A stretch of DNA of 59,093 nt from Gymnopus androsaceus JB14 (Eukaryota > Basidiomycota > Agaricomycetes > Agaricales > Omphalotaceae). Every line of letters starts with the position of its first letter. Position 1 is the stretch's first letter. Location: the NCBI GenBank assembly GCA_009733575.1, contig ML769411.1, positions 1-59,093 on the forward strand. Direction: 5' to 3'. Under the pieces are notes generated by a model, which was not told the DNA's origin, did no database searches, and was given only the letters and a program-made list of their open reading frames with translations. The translations under genes and the position numbers were made by a program. Positions 1 to 11,407 of the stretch are shown piece after piece.

Positions 1-1000
1 AAGAATGATCACCTACGTAGTATGAGTGGAGCATCATCAGAAAAACATCTTGAGGAGTACCGTGACATTGAAGGCAACGACGACAATGACAGCAACAGAG
101 AGCGATGGAGTCTTCAATAATAATGTTGCCTTGTGCATATGATGATTCTTGAAGGCTTGAAGCTTGAAGCTTGAGTGGATAAGGGACTTGAGCATTGAGG
201 CTTGTACTTGAAGTGTGGACATTGAAGTTTTTTTTGCGAAGTGCAATGGCAGAGTGGAAAGAAGAAGTGACTCGGGGGTTGAAGGAGAATATTTTTCTTA
301 TAATCAACTGTGCAGTTTCATGTGACTCGATGGCTTGCACAGGAAATGCTGCAGTTTACAAGGTGAAAATTCTGAAGAATGCAAGTTTACTAACATCCTA
401 AGATTCCTTGATGAGATTCTTGAAAGTGGACTTGAGAATGTACAAAATTTGATGATTCTTCGAGATTCTGAATGATTTCTTATAAATTCTCAAGATCAGT
501 GCTTTTGTAGATTTTTCATTCGCTATCTCTTAGGATTTTACTAGATTTCGGTGCAGCAGTGTACGCTTTGACCGCCCTTTGGACCAGTCTGAGTCAGGGT
601 AGGGTAGATGCGACAGTTTCACTCTCATTGAAGCTTGAAGGTTGCTACTTGCGTATTCTCATCTTGCTCTGATTCCTCCCCATTACAATGCGTGTTTGTA
701 ATGCTTAGGCACCTTCACCAGAAGAACTTACGGAGTTCTATTCCAAGTACAATCCCTCTCCACACTTAGCATACAGATATGTGTTCTCTTAGAAAATCCA
801 CGAATATCAGTTCAATTTGAAACTGAAGTTGAACAAGCTCAACCGCGAAAAAATCACTACCATGATGGGAAGTGTGCAGGCTCTGGGCTCATCTCGGACT
901 GGCTGCTTTAGATAAAACCTAGCAGAATCTGCACCGAGTTTTGCTCCAGCATCAACATATCCGTTGTTTTTGACCTTATCAAGGAACGCAGGGTGGTATT
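1..1000. other. No recognisable gene at left edge
   Basis: I see no coding exon I can support here. Positions 145-230 hold imperfect short repeats built on TTGAAGC. The stretch 600-1000 may be the decayed 5' part of the epimerase fragment that follows, but I cannot align it by eye. Confidence 0.4.
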
Positions 1001-1018
1001 GGAACGTACTGCCTGCCA

Positions 1019-1514
1019 GTGGCTGGTGAATGCCTGCTTCACCTCATTGCCATGCCTAAGTCTACCCGACTGAATTTAAATCCTCTTTGCGTGGCTCCTT
1101 CCTCGGCTAGCCATCCCATCCACCTGTTCATGATTGTCGTTACTAATTTCGGTAAGGTTGCCTATACAGTCGATGATGGCTCAGCGGTGAAGATCATTAC
1201 TGTCCACGTCGATGACACTGCCCGAGCCTACCTCTTAGCCCCCAGGAAGGGCAAGGCTGGTGAGGCCTACAACGTAACATATGAGACAGATGTAATGTTT
1301 CACTAGCTTTCGGAGACGATGGGTCAAGTTCTTGGTTTTCCCGTGCGCTCAGATTCGTTCGAAGAATATGAAGGTGAAGGCAGGTGAATGGCTTGTCTGG
1401 TTCATCACGGCTGAGAACCGGGAATCTAATGCAAAAGCCAAGAAGGAACTCGGATGGGAACTAGAGGAAAGAGAAATCCTGAAGGAGGTTACTTTGTGTA
1501 CTAATCTAAAATGA
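1019..1514 (+). pseudogene. NAD-dependent epimerase (extended SDR) C-terminal fragment, decayed
   Basis: The translation contains the block VHVDDTARAYLLAP followed by GEAYNV, which matches the substrate-side part of extended short-chain dehydrogenases / NAD-dependent epimerases. After a frame break near 1306 it resumes with AENRESNAKAKKELGW and ILKEV, the usual C-terminal segment of the same family. The Rossmann-fold N-terminus (GxxGxxG) and the YxxxK catalytic motif are not seen in a usable frame, so this is a relic and not a working enzyme. Two shorter relics of the same C-terminus lie at 7105-7330 and 12135-12270. Confidence 0.7.
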
Positions 1515-2322
1515 GGTTCAGTGGCGATTGAAGCCAAATCCAGGAATCTATAAGATAGGAAATCTCAAGAAAGCACGAGCATCGAGAGCAGCAGAAAAAT
1601 GACAAGGGACTCATCGAGCTCTTATCCATAGCCAGAAGTTATCCTGACACAATCGTAATGAAAGTTTACTTGAAAAATCACATTTGTCCTGTTCAATGAG
1701 CAGCATGCTATGACAATGTCAAGGTATTTTGGCATGTACATCCTACTCCACTGTGAGTTTGTTATATTAGCAATGAAGAGAACCAATTCCCAAGGGACAG
1801 AATTGGTAAGGACAATATAAGTAGAGCATCCCTACTACACTGTAGACAGCATCCTAAATACAGATGATTGAGACTACCATCTCAAGATAGTCATGGACTC
1901 ATGGTACAAGGTCAAATTATTAGGTGCCCAAGTGCAGGGTCAGAAATCCAGGGAAAACCATAAGTGAAAGACCATGGCAAAGCCTATTCATCTAGAATCC
2001 AATTTGGTTCAGGATCCAGTGACATTGGAATACCTCTTGATGCCCATACACCGGTAAGAAGTGGACAAAGCTTCTCAGTATTGGCAACATACTAGTAGAC
2101 CAGATATCACCTTCCTCTTCAAATGTAAGTAATAGTAATACAGTAATAGAAATATAACGTATGTGTAACATGTTTCCAGGATGTAAAACATGGACTTGAA
2201 TCAGGAAACCAAAGCAATGCATAGTAGACACTGCATGCATGTTTTTATAAGTTTGCCCAAACTTATGGAAAACACCCAAAAAATGCCCAATCAGGAAGTT
2301 TCCGAACTTATTGGGAAACTTA

Positions 2323-2481
2323 GAGCCTGTTCGGCAAAAGATAACATTGAACTTTGACTGCTAAATCCTGCCCATATATAGCAAATGACTAAAAATTGAA
2401 TGGTGGAGCAATTAGTCATTTGCTATATATAGGCAAGATTTAGCGGTCAAAGTTCAATGTTATCTTTTGCCGAACAGGCTC
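2323..2481. mobile_element. Tourist-like (PIF/Harbinger type) MITE, near-perfect palindrome
   Basis: A 159-base element begins GAGCCTGTTCGGCAAAAG and ends with the reverse complement. The arms are about 65 bases with only a few mismatches, separated by a loop of about 20 bases. The flanks are TTA on both sides (2320-2322 and 2482-2484), a 3-base target duplication. A TTA target and a terminus of the type GRGCCTGTTYGG are known traits of PIF/Harbinger-derived Tourist MITEs. It contains no coding sequence and lies about 200 bases downstream of the HNH gene stop codon. Confidence 0.85.
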
Positions 2482-2684
2482 TTACACAAAACTTATGAAA
2501 ACAGTCTACCTTATTTGGAAATATCTTCTCATAAGTTTTGCGTAAGTTCTTCAATAAGCTCAGAAACTTCCTGATTAAGCTATTTTTGCATGTTTTCAAT
2601 AAGTTCATCATCTGTTGGACGAACTTATGGAAATATGCATGTAGTGAGAGGAGAAAGTAAAGTGATAGTGAGTCTATGAGGCTA

Positions 2685-4020
2685 TTACACTGCCACGGTA
2701 TTTCTCCATTTCTCAATCTCATCACTAAACCCACTCTGATGCAAACATTCCTCTACATTTACATCTTGGTCATACGCTTCATCAACCTTAGCATCATACC
2801 ATGGTGAGATCATTTTGAGAACATCTAGAGGATCATAGACTTCGAAGACTGCCTGGGTGGTCCAGGAAGCATTGCCCTGTGACGTTCCCTGCGCACCCTC
2901 ATCTTTCTTGAGATCCCGCTGTTTCATCCGTTCGTCTTGAAGTGACGGGTCAGTGCCAGATCGACCTGCGGCGACGGTCGTGGTTTTGGGAGGACGAGAA
3001 GGCGGAATACACTTTTCAAGCCCCCTGCCCCACCTTACAAGCGCAGACGCACCATAGCGATAGTGGAAAAGGAACATGGATGGCCGAATTGATGGGTCAT
3101 GGTCTTTGAAAGCACCATCAGTGTTGTTTGGTACATAGACTTTCTCATATGTTTGATCAAGGTATTGAAGAGTATAGCGAGCGTCAGTGGGATAAGATGA
3201 ATCGTCGTCGAGAGGGCGGTCGGGTGCAGATGGTACGTCGTCCATTTTGAGAATATGGTTTGGGGTCTGTTAAGAGATTAGCACTGAACACAGTGAAAGG
3301 GTGAAGAAAGAACCTTTAAAATAGCACACACATTTCCGTCAAAGAGCGGGTGAAGTTGAGTTTCACCACAGAATCCATTTCTAGGGTGATCAATATCATC
3401 TATATCTTCCCCACCCTCGAAGTCGCTACGCATGCTAATCAAGTGTTGCAACCACTAGAGTGTACGGTTAGCGAGCGAGAATGATCCCCGAATATAAACC
3501 TATACACACCGGAGAACCTCTTGCATGGGCCACGATGTGCAGCGCTTGCGTGACCAAGCGTCTGGAGTCTTTGAAAAATGACACCGCGTCTCGCGCATAG
3601 ACACCTTCAACAAACGAGGCTGGTCGCGCAGACTCACTACCGCCAAATTGGCTTCGCTGTCTCACCACCTCCACGTCGGCTCGGCGCTCAGCGTACTGTT
3701 TAGGCGTCATTACCTTGGCTGGAAACAGCTGAGAGAGGTGGGCGAGCAAGAGAGTGAGGCTACTTACAGGAACTGAAGATATATATGCCACCATCCTCAA
3801 GCTGAGATTCATCAGAGAGTGCGGTTTGACCAGATAGTTGAGCGTGGGCGATGGTACCGTCAACGGCCAGAATGGCGTACGCGAGAAAACGCAAATATTT
3901 TCCAGGATTGAGGCATAGTGACCGAATAAGCTCGAGAGGTATCTCTAGATAAAGAGCTTCTGGGTCAGCTGGATGAGATTCCAAGAAAAACCAGACGTGA
4001 TCAGCCGCAGGAGAGGACAT
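2685..4020 (-). CDS. HNH-endonuclease-domain protein (HNH_2-like), copy 1
   Basis: Four exons read on the minus strand: 4020-3769, 3718-3510, 3454-3315 and 3266-2685, all with GT-AG introns. The protein starts MSSPAADHVWFFLE. The central part shows an HNH-type layout: ALHIVAHARG (first His), then DIDHPRNGFCG (Asn), then TQLHPLFDG (second His), then AILKTPN. This order matches the HNH_2-type domain found in many Agaricomycete proteins, where the usual form is AAHI.P, NG, LH..F and LKTPN. The metal-binding Cys/Glu usually seen before the first His is not obvious. The C-terminal 150 residues are acidic and unrecognised. Cellular role unknown; such proteins often occur in lineage-expanded families. 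Copy 2 at 5511-6846 is nearly identical but has a nonsense codon. Confidence 0.72.
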
Positions 4021-4823
4021 TATACTAATAGTAATAGTAGAGTTGGTTTAAGAAGTCGGTGCTTAGTCACGACCCCTTTGGCGCTTTGATGCTTACGGTA
4101 CCTATGTACATATGTACCTCGATTCAATTTCGAAGACATTGGACAACAATTCTAGCCCCACGTTAGAGAGGAAAAAGGCATCGATTTCTTTTCTACTGCC
4201 AGCATGCTATGACAATGTCAAGGTATTTTGGCATGTACATCCTACTCCACTGTGAGTTTGTTATATTAGCAATGATGAAGAGAACCAATTCCCAAGGGAC
4301 AGAATTGGTAAGGACAATATAGAGCATCCCTACTACACTGTAGACAGCATCCTAAATACAGATGATTGAGACTACCATCTCAAGATAGTCATGGACTCAT
4401 GGTACAAGGTCAAATTATTAGGTGCCCAAGTGCAGGGTCAGAAATGCAGGGAAAACCATAAGTGAAAGACCATGGCAAAGCCTATTCATCTAGAATCCAA
4501 TTTGGTTCAGGATCCAGTGACATTGGAATACCTCTTGATGCCCATACACCGGTAAGAAGTGGACAAAGCTTCTCAGTATTGGCAACAACATACTAGTAGA
4601 CCAGATATCACCTTCCTCTTCAAATGTAAGTAATGGTAATACAGTAATAGAAATATAATGTATGTGTAACATGTTTCCAGGATGTAAAACATGGACTTGA
4701 ATCAGGAAACCGAAGCAATGCATAGTAGACACTGCATGCATGTTTTTATAAGTTTGGGCAAACTTATGGAAAACACTCAAAAAATGCCCAATCAGGAAGT
4801 TTCTGAACTTATTGGGAAACTTA

Positions 4824-5307
4824 GAGCCTGTTTGGCAAAAGATGATGTTGAACTTTGACCGCTAAATCCTGCCCATATATAGCAAGTGACTAAAAATTGA
4901 ATGGTGGAGCAATTAGTCATTTGCTATATATAGGCAAGATTTAGCGGTCAAAGTTCAATGTTATCTTTTGCCGAACTAAGGATGGACAGGGGTAGGGTCC
5001 AACCCGGGGTTTTTGACCCAAGGGTATGGAGGGTAAGGGTAGGGGTTGAAGCTTTCAAAACCCTTCCTTTTTTAATTGATGATCTAGACATCTCATGATG
5101 TCCTATGATCTTCAACTCATCCTTAAGAATGTTTCAACTGTTATTATCTCTATTCTACTCAAAGTCTCATGAGTGGTACATCATTCTGTCCAAGACCCTT
5201 ACTAAAACCTGGAGGTTTGAAGGGTAAGGGTATGAAGGGTAAGGGTGAGGTCAGGACATTTCCAACCCAGGGGTTGACCCCTGTCCATCCTTATGCCGAA
5301 CAGGCTC
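4824..5307. mobile_element. Second copy of the Tourist-like MITE, split by a hAT-type MITE
   Basis: This is the duplicate of the element at 2323-2481. Its right terminal repeat is interrupted after TGCCGAAC by the insertion at 4977-5293, and the remainder resumes at 5294 with the duplicated TGCCGAAC. Confidence 0.9.
4977..5293. mobile_element. hAT-type MITE (non-autonomous), 8-bp target duplication
   Basis: The 317-base insertion is bounded by inverted repeats TAAGGATGGACAGGGGT and their exact complement. The 8-base duplication TGCCGAAC flanks it at 4969-4976 and 5294-5301. Unit 1 has the empty site with a single TGCCGAAC at the equivalent place (about 2467-2474). An 8-bp target duplication and a terminal sequence of the form YARNG are established traits of the hAT superfamily. 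The interior contains GGGTAAGGG-type repeats and no open frame. Confidence 0.92.
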
Positions 5308-5510
5308 TTACACAAAACTTATGAAAACAGTCTACCTTATTTGGAAATATCTTCTCATAAGTTTTGTGTAAGTTCTTCAATAAACTCAGAAACTTCCTGA
5401 TTAAGCTATTTTTGCATGTTTTCAATAAGTTCATCATCTGTTGGACAAACTTATGGAAATATGCATGCAGTGAGAGGAGAAAGTAAAGTGATAGTGAGTC
5501 TATGAGGCTA

Positions 5511-6846
5511 TTACACTGCCACGGTATTTCTCCATTTCTTAATCTCATCACTAAACCCACTCTGATGCAAACATTCCTCTACATTTACATCTTGGTCATA
5601 CACTTCATCAACCTTAGCATCATACCATGGTGAGATCATTTTGAGAACATCTAGAGGATCATAGACTTCGAAGACTGCCTGGGTGGTCCAGGAAGCATTG
5701 CCCTGTGACGTTCCCTGCGCACCCTCATCTTTCTTGAGATCCCTCTGTTTCATCTGTTCGTCTTGAAGCAATGGGTCAGTGCCAGATCAACCTGTGGCGA
5801 CGGTCGTGGTTTTGGGAGGACGAGAAGGTGGAATACACTTTTCAAGCCCCCTGCCCCACCTTACAAGTGCAGACGCACCATAGCGATAGTGGAAAAGGAA
5901 CATGGATGGCCGAATTGATGGGTCATGGTCTTTGAAAGCACCATCAGTGTTGTTTGGTACGTAGACTTTCTCATATGTTTGATCAAGGTATTGAAGAGTA
6001 TAGCGAGCGTCAGTGGGATAAGATGAATCGTCGTCGAGAGGGCAGTCGGGTGCAGATGGTATGTCGTCCATTTTGAGAATATGGTTTGGGGTCTGTTAAG
6101 AGATTAGCACTGAACACAGTGAAAGGGTGAAGAAAGAACCTTTAAAATAGCACACACATTTCCGTCAAAGAGCAGGTGAAGTTGAGTTTCACCACAGAAT
6201 CCATTTCTAGGGTGATCAATATCATCTATATCTTCCCCACCCTCGAAGTCGCTACGCATGCTAATCAAGTGTTGCAACCACTAGAGTGTACGGTTAGCAA
6301 GCGAGAATGATCCCCGAATATAAACCTTTACACACCGGAGAACCTCTTGCATGGGCCACGATGTGCAGCGCTTGCGTGACCAAGCGTCTGGAGTCTTTGA
6401 AAAATGACACCGCATCTCGCGCATAGACACCATCAACAAACAAGGCTGGTCGCGCAGACTCACTACCACCAAATTGGCTTCGCTGTCTCACCACCTCCAT
6501 GTCGGCTCGGTGCTCAGCGTACTGTTTAGGCGTCATTACCTTGGCTGGAAACAGCTGAGAGAGGTGGGCGAGCAAGAGAGTGAGGCTACTTACAGGAACT
6601 GAAGATATATATGCCACCATCCTCAAGCTGAGATTCATCAGAGAGTGCAGTTTGACCAGATAGTTGATTGTGGGCGATGGTACCGTCAACGGCCAGAATG
6701 GCGTATGCGAGAAAACGCAAATATTTTCCAGGATTGAGGCATAGTGACTGAATAAGCTCGAGAGGTATCTCTAGATAAAGAGCTTCTGGGTCAGCTGGAT
6801 GAGATTCCAAGAAAAACCAGACGTGATCAGCCGCAGGAGAGGACAT
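5511..6846 (-). pseudogene. HNH-endonuclease-domain protein, copy 2, with nonsense codon
   Basis: The exon layout is the same as copy 1 and the HNH-type landmarks are retained. The reading frame is stopped by TGA at 5787-5789, where copy 1 has CGA (Arg), a C-to-T change at a CpG. Upstream and downstream of this codon the frame is otherwise open and ends in the same residues as copy 1. It may be a recent pseudogene or encode a shortened protein that keeps the nuclease-like part. Confidence 0.75.
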
Positions 6847-7104
6847 TATACTAATAGTAGAGTTGGTTTAAGAAGTCGGTGCTTAGTCATGACCCCTTTT
6901 GGCGCTTTGATGCTTACGGGTACCTAGTATGTACATATGTACCTCGATTCAATTTCGAAGACATTAGACAACAATTCTAGCCCCACGTTAGAGAGGAAAA
7001 AGGCATCGATTTCTTTTCTACTGCAGCTCAAATGTTCAAAGCTCATATTGGGAGAGAATTTCCCTTGCTATTGCATCGCTTGACTTATTCTTTTACCATA
7101 GTAG

Positions 7105-7330
7105 TAGTATGAGATACATTTCGCCAGCTTTTGGAGGCGACGGGTCATGTCCTTGGTCTTTTCGTGCGCTCAGATTCTGTTCAAGGATATGGAGGTGAAT
7201 GGCTTACCAAGCTCACCACCGCTGAGAACCAAGGATCAAATACCAAAACCAACTTGGAGGAATCCTGCAGGAGGTTAAGTTACTTTGGGCTCATAGTATG
7301 TTGAGCTTGCCAAGAGTTTGAAGCCTGCTG
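7105..7330 (+). pseudogene. Epimerase C-terminal relic, second copy
   Basis: This sequence is similar to 1300-1510, including the stretches for TAENQGSN and the LKEV region. It continues with a segment close to YVELAKSLKP, the usual end of fungal epimerases. Frames are broken and it has no N-terminal part. Confidence 0.6.
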
Positions 7331-7909
7331 CTTAAGAGACTACCCAGCGGAGGCGTTCTAACCCTCATCCAGCGCGAGTCGAGGGATAATCTTTCCAAAA
7401 TCTTTCTAGTATCCTCTTCTGTCAAGTGGCACTTCGCCCAATGGAAAGGACTCTGCCACAGCTTGGAATTACTCTATTGCTATTGAATGTTTCGTGTCCG
7501 AAACATTCGATCGCGCTAATCTTTTCCTCTACTGCTAGTCAGTGTAGCAATTCTAGCCAGTGCTGATGTTTGTTATCCTGTCGTGCCCTTCGCTGTTTGC
7601 TGACGGTTCGTCGTCAGTCCTTATCGTCAATGGCCATACTTCCTACAGACGTTGCTACCCTCGTCAATTGCTCGTCAACGCTTCTCCGCTCATGACCACA
7701 TACACGATCCCTCGATCCCGATTTCCCTTGAAGCTCTACATGATTCCCAAACGCCATCCTTTTGAATTTCGTGTTATTATTGGGTTTCGTTGACTTCCAA
7801 ATGCTTGTATCGGATATATATATCTGCTGGTAACGCCCAGCGGAAACACACACTTCCCATTTACTCCATCCCAGCTTGATCGGTACCGTCCTAATTTCAA
7901 TATTCAATA
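7331..7909. other. Intergenic, no gene recognised
   Basis: Open frames on both strands here are short and overlap each other. None shows a domain, exon pattern or paralogue, and I support no gene. Confidence 0.5.
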
Positions 7910-8410
7910 ATCAATTGCGTAAACATTTATGTCTAGAAATCGAAGGAGCAGCATTGAGAAAGAAATATTCCAAGCACGCCCAAGAGATTGATATCAAGTA
8001 CTACTATGGTATGCTCGACGGATGCGCAGATACCTAATCCCCGCGGAGACTCTTCCCTTGAAGCTGGACGCGAAGGTCTGTTTCGTGGAAACTGACTAGG
8101 AGGAATAGAAAAACGGAATTTATATGACTTCTTTCTTTTCTAACTCTGTCCACCATGATAAAATAAGACATGAAGCTGCAGGGAAACAAAAAAAAAAGGA
8201 TATGGAACACAGAATGCATTACAATTACTAATGCGGAATGCAAATTGAAAGAGGAGAAGAGAATCGAAAGGAGAAAAAGAGAGAGAGGGAGGGAGGAAGG
8301 GAGAAGAGACGACACAAAGTATGCAAATAAGCAAATGTTCGTCAAAGTATGGATGGATGTGGATGCGGACGTCTACTACGTATGTATACAGAATTCTGAA
8401 TCTGATTAGA
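7910..8410. repeat. Duplicated noncoding block, copy 1, with GA-rich tract
   Basis: This stretch matches 12305-12850 over several hundred bases. Shared strings include GATTGATATCAAGTACTAC, TAATCCCCGCGGAGA and CTAACTCTGTCCACCA. It ends in a purine-rich (GA)n tract at about 8250-8310. The open frames crossing it look like consequences of the biased composition. Confidence 0.8.
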
Positions 8411-8668
8411 TCTGCTTTCCTCTTTCTCATTTCTTTTTCAAGGTTCTGGTAGCAGAGTCTGTAACTTGAAGACATTTAAATGCATGGGTGCCTTCTTCAA
8501 TTTTCCACTGTTTCCTGAGATTAATCATGACAATCTAAACACTAAACGCACAGCTTGCGAAGGATATGGCAGCCAAATTGGATTGGGATCAGACTACATT
8601 AGATATTTATTATTTAAATAAGTTACAGCTCGAAACATGGTTCATTGAATTTGTAAATGAGAGAATGG

Positions 8669-9641
8669 TTATGGTTCAGTTACCTGCTGACAGGGTAGGT
8701 CAGAGGTAGTACCAGGACAGAGAGTGAGTGTAACAGCAGTGTTGCCACAAGTAAAGTCAACCTCATCAGCAGGAGTGAATCCATCAGCACCATCATTATC
8801 AGGGAAACTGCAAGACGATTCAATGTCAGTAAATAAATTTGCTTTGAGCGCGGAGCTTCAGACGCACGCATATGCATTGGGGCAGGTGGTGTAGTAAAAT
8901 GGAGATTGAGGTCCAGGTCCCGCATTGTCAACACATCCCCCTCCGCTGGCGGGGAGTGCACCACCCGCGCAGGCAGCGGCGGAAGAGCAGCAGGAGAGAA
9001 GCAGCTACCATCAGGACCCGGAACAGGCTAGAATTGAGTTGAAGAGTACAATCATGGAGTCAGAAGCCAGCTATAGAAGATTAAGTAAAGACAGCTACTC
9101 ACACATCCGGAAGAAATGGTGCAAGCGAACGCATCGCAACTTGTATCACCAGTAGAGATCTCCATCCCGACGTTGTATCCGTATATCAAGCTAATATCAT
9201 AGGTGACTTGTCCAGGAAACAGCAAACTGGTACACAGAAGTCCAAATTCAACGCAAACATCAATATGGTAGAATATATGCACATACAAAGTTAAATTCGC
9301 TCTCGGACAGGGGCGTTCCCCATTCCAGGTAGGCCGCCGGTGGTGCAGGTATCTCCAGCAGCGTCACAGCCCGTACCTATGGAGCGGTTCTCATTTTGGT
9401 CGTTCAAGCAATCGGAGACTAGTTACTCACCGACGTTGATGGCACCGTCCCAGTTGGTTGAAATACCCATGTCTTGGGTAGCCCCGGCAGCAACGGTAAG
9501 ATCGTTCGAAATGGTGCCGAATGAAGTCTGGGTGAATAGGAAGACCGACTCGGAGCACTCGTTGACTACGGACAAACTCTGGCCAGCAACATTGACAGCT
9601 GCAAGGGCGAGAGCAAGAACTGAAGTGAATCTGAAAGACAT
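8669..9641 (-). CDS. Thaumatin-like secreted protein, frame disturbed
   Basis: The protein begins MSFRFTSVLALALAAVNVAG, a clear signal peptide, followed by SLSVVNECSESVFLF, the start of the mature thaumatin-like fold. A splice at 9433 (GTGAGT) joins GAINVG to TGCDAAGDTCTTGG. Later exons give LSESEFNF, YDISLIYGYNVGMEIS (compare the family motif YDVSLVDGFN), TTCPNAYAFPDNDGADGF and DFTCGNTAVTLTLCPG, ending at TAA 8669-8671. Many Cys residues fit the disulfide-rich family. The frame changes inside the second exon (about 9310-9335) and again near 8975-8990, so as written the gene is not translatable end to end. This could be decay or extra bases in the assembly. Thaumatin-like proteins are secreted glucan-binding or antifungal proteins. 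Confidence 0.75.
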
Positions 9642-9723
9642 GGTAGCCGTACACTTGAAGTCACAGAGAAAAATAAAGGCGCAGGTGGAGGATGAAAGTT
9701 AGGTACGAGTCCTGGTCCATGGC

Positions 9724-9729
9724 TTTATA
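9724..9729 (-). promoter_or_regulatory. Putative TATA box of the thaumatin-like gene
   Basis: TATAAA reads on the minus strand about 85 bases upstream of the ATG at 9641, a plausible distance for a fungal core promoter. Position and motif only. Confidence 0.5.
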
Positions 9730-9739
9730 CCCCCCGACG

Positions 9740-11400
9740 CTGCTGTTCTCATTCCAGGATTAGAATCATCAACTTGAAACGGCTCGTGGTGGTAGTGGAG
9801 CCATTCCCGAGAATTTTCACCTGTATGAGGAGTAAGATCTCGAGTACAAGCAATTTAGAGAGGAACAATAATAGAATCTAAAGTCCGAATTTTAAGAACA
9901 AGATGAATTCGAAGACCAACTGGGACAGACGAACATGCGGACCGCCACCTGATGGCCAGCTTTGGTTAATTGGTGCGGCATGTGAATGGACTGACAACTG
10001 CACCCTAAAAATATAATCGGTTTCTACTGCAGTTCGATGAGGGAATTGTAATTAGAGGCGGATGAGTTTCAAGAATAATTACCATAGTCTAACTTGAAAA
10101 AATCAAATGCAAGCGATGGTAGGTCACGATATCCGCACTCCATGAGGCTACAATTCGACCAAATTGAAGCTCAATTTGACAAATTAGTCAAAGAACGGAG
10201 GTTAAAAGATCTCGAAAGTGCGGTGAAAAAACACTGTGAAAGATGTGTTTCAGGATCTCGGGAGGAATAAATAAAGAATTGGAGAGTTAGCAACGAGAAC
10301 AGGAAATGCGCAGCTTCCAAATTTCCATGTATGCGTGCGCTAAATATCATATGCATCCGTTACTACCACGGTGGTTCTATAAGCTGTAAGCCTTGACGCT
10401 CCTAATAAAAAAACATGTATCATTGTATGTATAAATAGTTCACGAAACCACCCATTGTTACAGTCTATAGTAGAAGAATACCTTCATGAAAGAAACTGAA
10501 ACCGAAGAATAAAAACACAGGTTATTGGTCGTCCCACCACCACCGCCCAATGCATTAGGAACAGAAGGGATTAGGCTGATTCCCGCGTCGGAACGAATTA
10601 ACATGAGCTCGATGACGGAGCCTGAAAGATCAGGATGCAAATAGAAGTCAGAGGATCGAGCATTAACCTCGTAATTATATTTGACGACGTACACGGCTCC
10701 GGAAATCTATATTCAACTGTAGTTGGGAGCCTCCTTGATCATCGATTTTGCTATTCGTATAGCCTCTTCTAGGGGGAAAAGATGCTTCGGTAGAGACAGC
10801 CTCACAGATAGAATAGTCGTAGATGGGAAGTGCTATAACGAAAAGAGTCATTGTTTTCGGGGGTGTCTTGAAGTAGGTGTGGGTAAGACACAGGACGGAG
10901 AGTCAAAGGAGAAAGGATAGAGCCATCACAAGAGAGATAGAGCAGATTTCGATTACAACATTCGACTTAATTCACCAAGCTAACGCAGCGTAAGTGGTGC
11001 GTCCTTGCTTTCCCAGTCCATCTCGGCTTGCAAGCACAGTCTTCATGTAACAGAAGAGAGTTCGAGTTTTTCGTCATCTAATGGGTTACTATTCAGGACC
11101 ACGTTCAGAATCGGCTGAAGATGATTGGGCTCAAGGAGAAACGAGCTCAAAATATTCCGAGGGAAATACTTATCGCAGCACAGACTGGACGGTGCCATTT
11201 CTGATCCCCATAGGTTATAAACTTGAACTAGCGGGATGGATGAAAATGACAAGCGGTCTGTGCGGAGGAATTCTGGATTTATTAAACTGTTCTCATGTTG
11301 AATCGTTGAGTGACTGACCCAAGTCACATTTGGTTTTTATTTTCGATGCTTGAGCACGGAAGTTCGAGAGCAAGAGACGAGAAGAAACGTGTCCTCTATA
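9740..11400. other. Long stretch without a recognised gene
   Basis: I find no family here. One minus-strand frame at 10458-10694 (starts MYVVKYNYEVNARSSDFYL, contains a five-glycine run) has protein-like composition and reads open upstream to about 10710 through an ISGAVYVVKYNYEV stretch. It could be an exon of an unknown gene, but I cannot identify it. Confidence 0.35.
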
Positions 11401-11407
11401 TTTCACA

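Larger units (their letters stand above)
1702..4199. repeat. Tandem segmental duplication, unit 1
   Basis: This unit starts at AGCATGCTATGACAATGTCA and ends at TTTCTTTTCTACTGC. It is repeated directly and immediately by unit 2. It carries one HNH-family gene (2685-4020, minus) and one Tourist-like MITE (2323-2481). The two units abut with no spacer. Confidence 0.95.
4200..7023. repeat. Tandem segmental duplication, unit 2
   Basis: This is a direct repeat of unit 1, longer by about 320 bases because of a transposon insertion at 4977-5293. Many single-base differences from unit 1 are CG in unit 1 and TG or CA here. Confidence 0.95.

Noticed and set aside
1992..2279. 95-residue frame repeated at 4490-4780
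   Set aside because: Its repetition only reflects the tandem duplication; no domain or splice support.
2447..2734. 95-residue open frame (and its twin at 5291-5560)
   Set aside because: It runs through the MITE arm and the HNH gene tail in another frame; no independent support.
8034..8475. Open frames on both strands over a purine/pyrimidine-rich stretch
   Set aside because: Composition-driven; the stretch is a duplicated noncoding block with a (GA)n tract and shows no domain.
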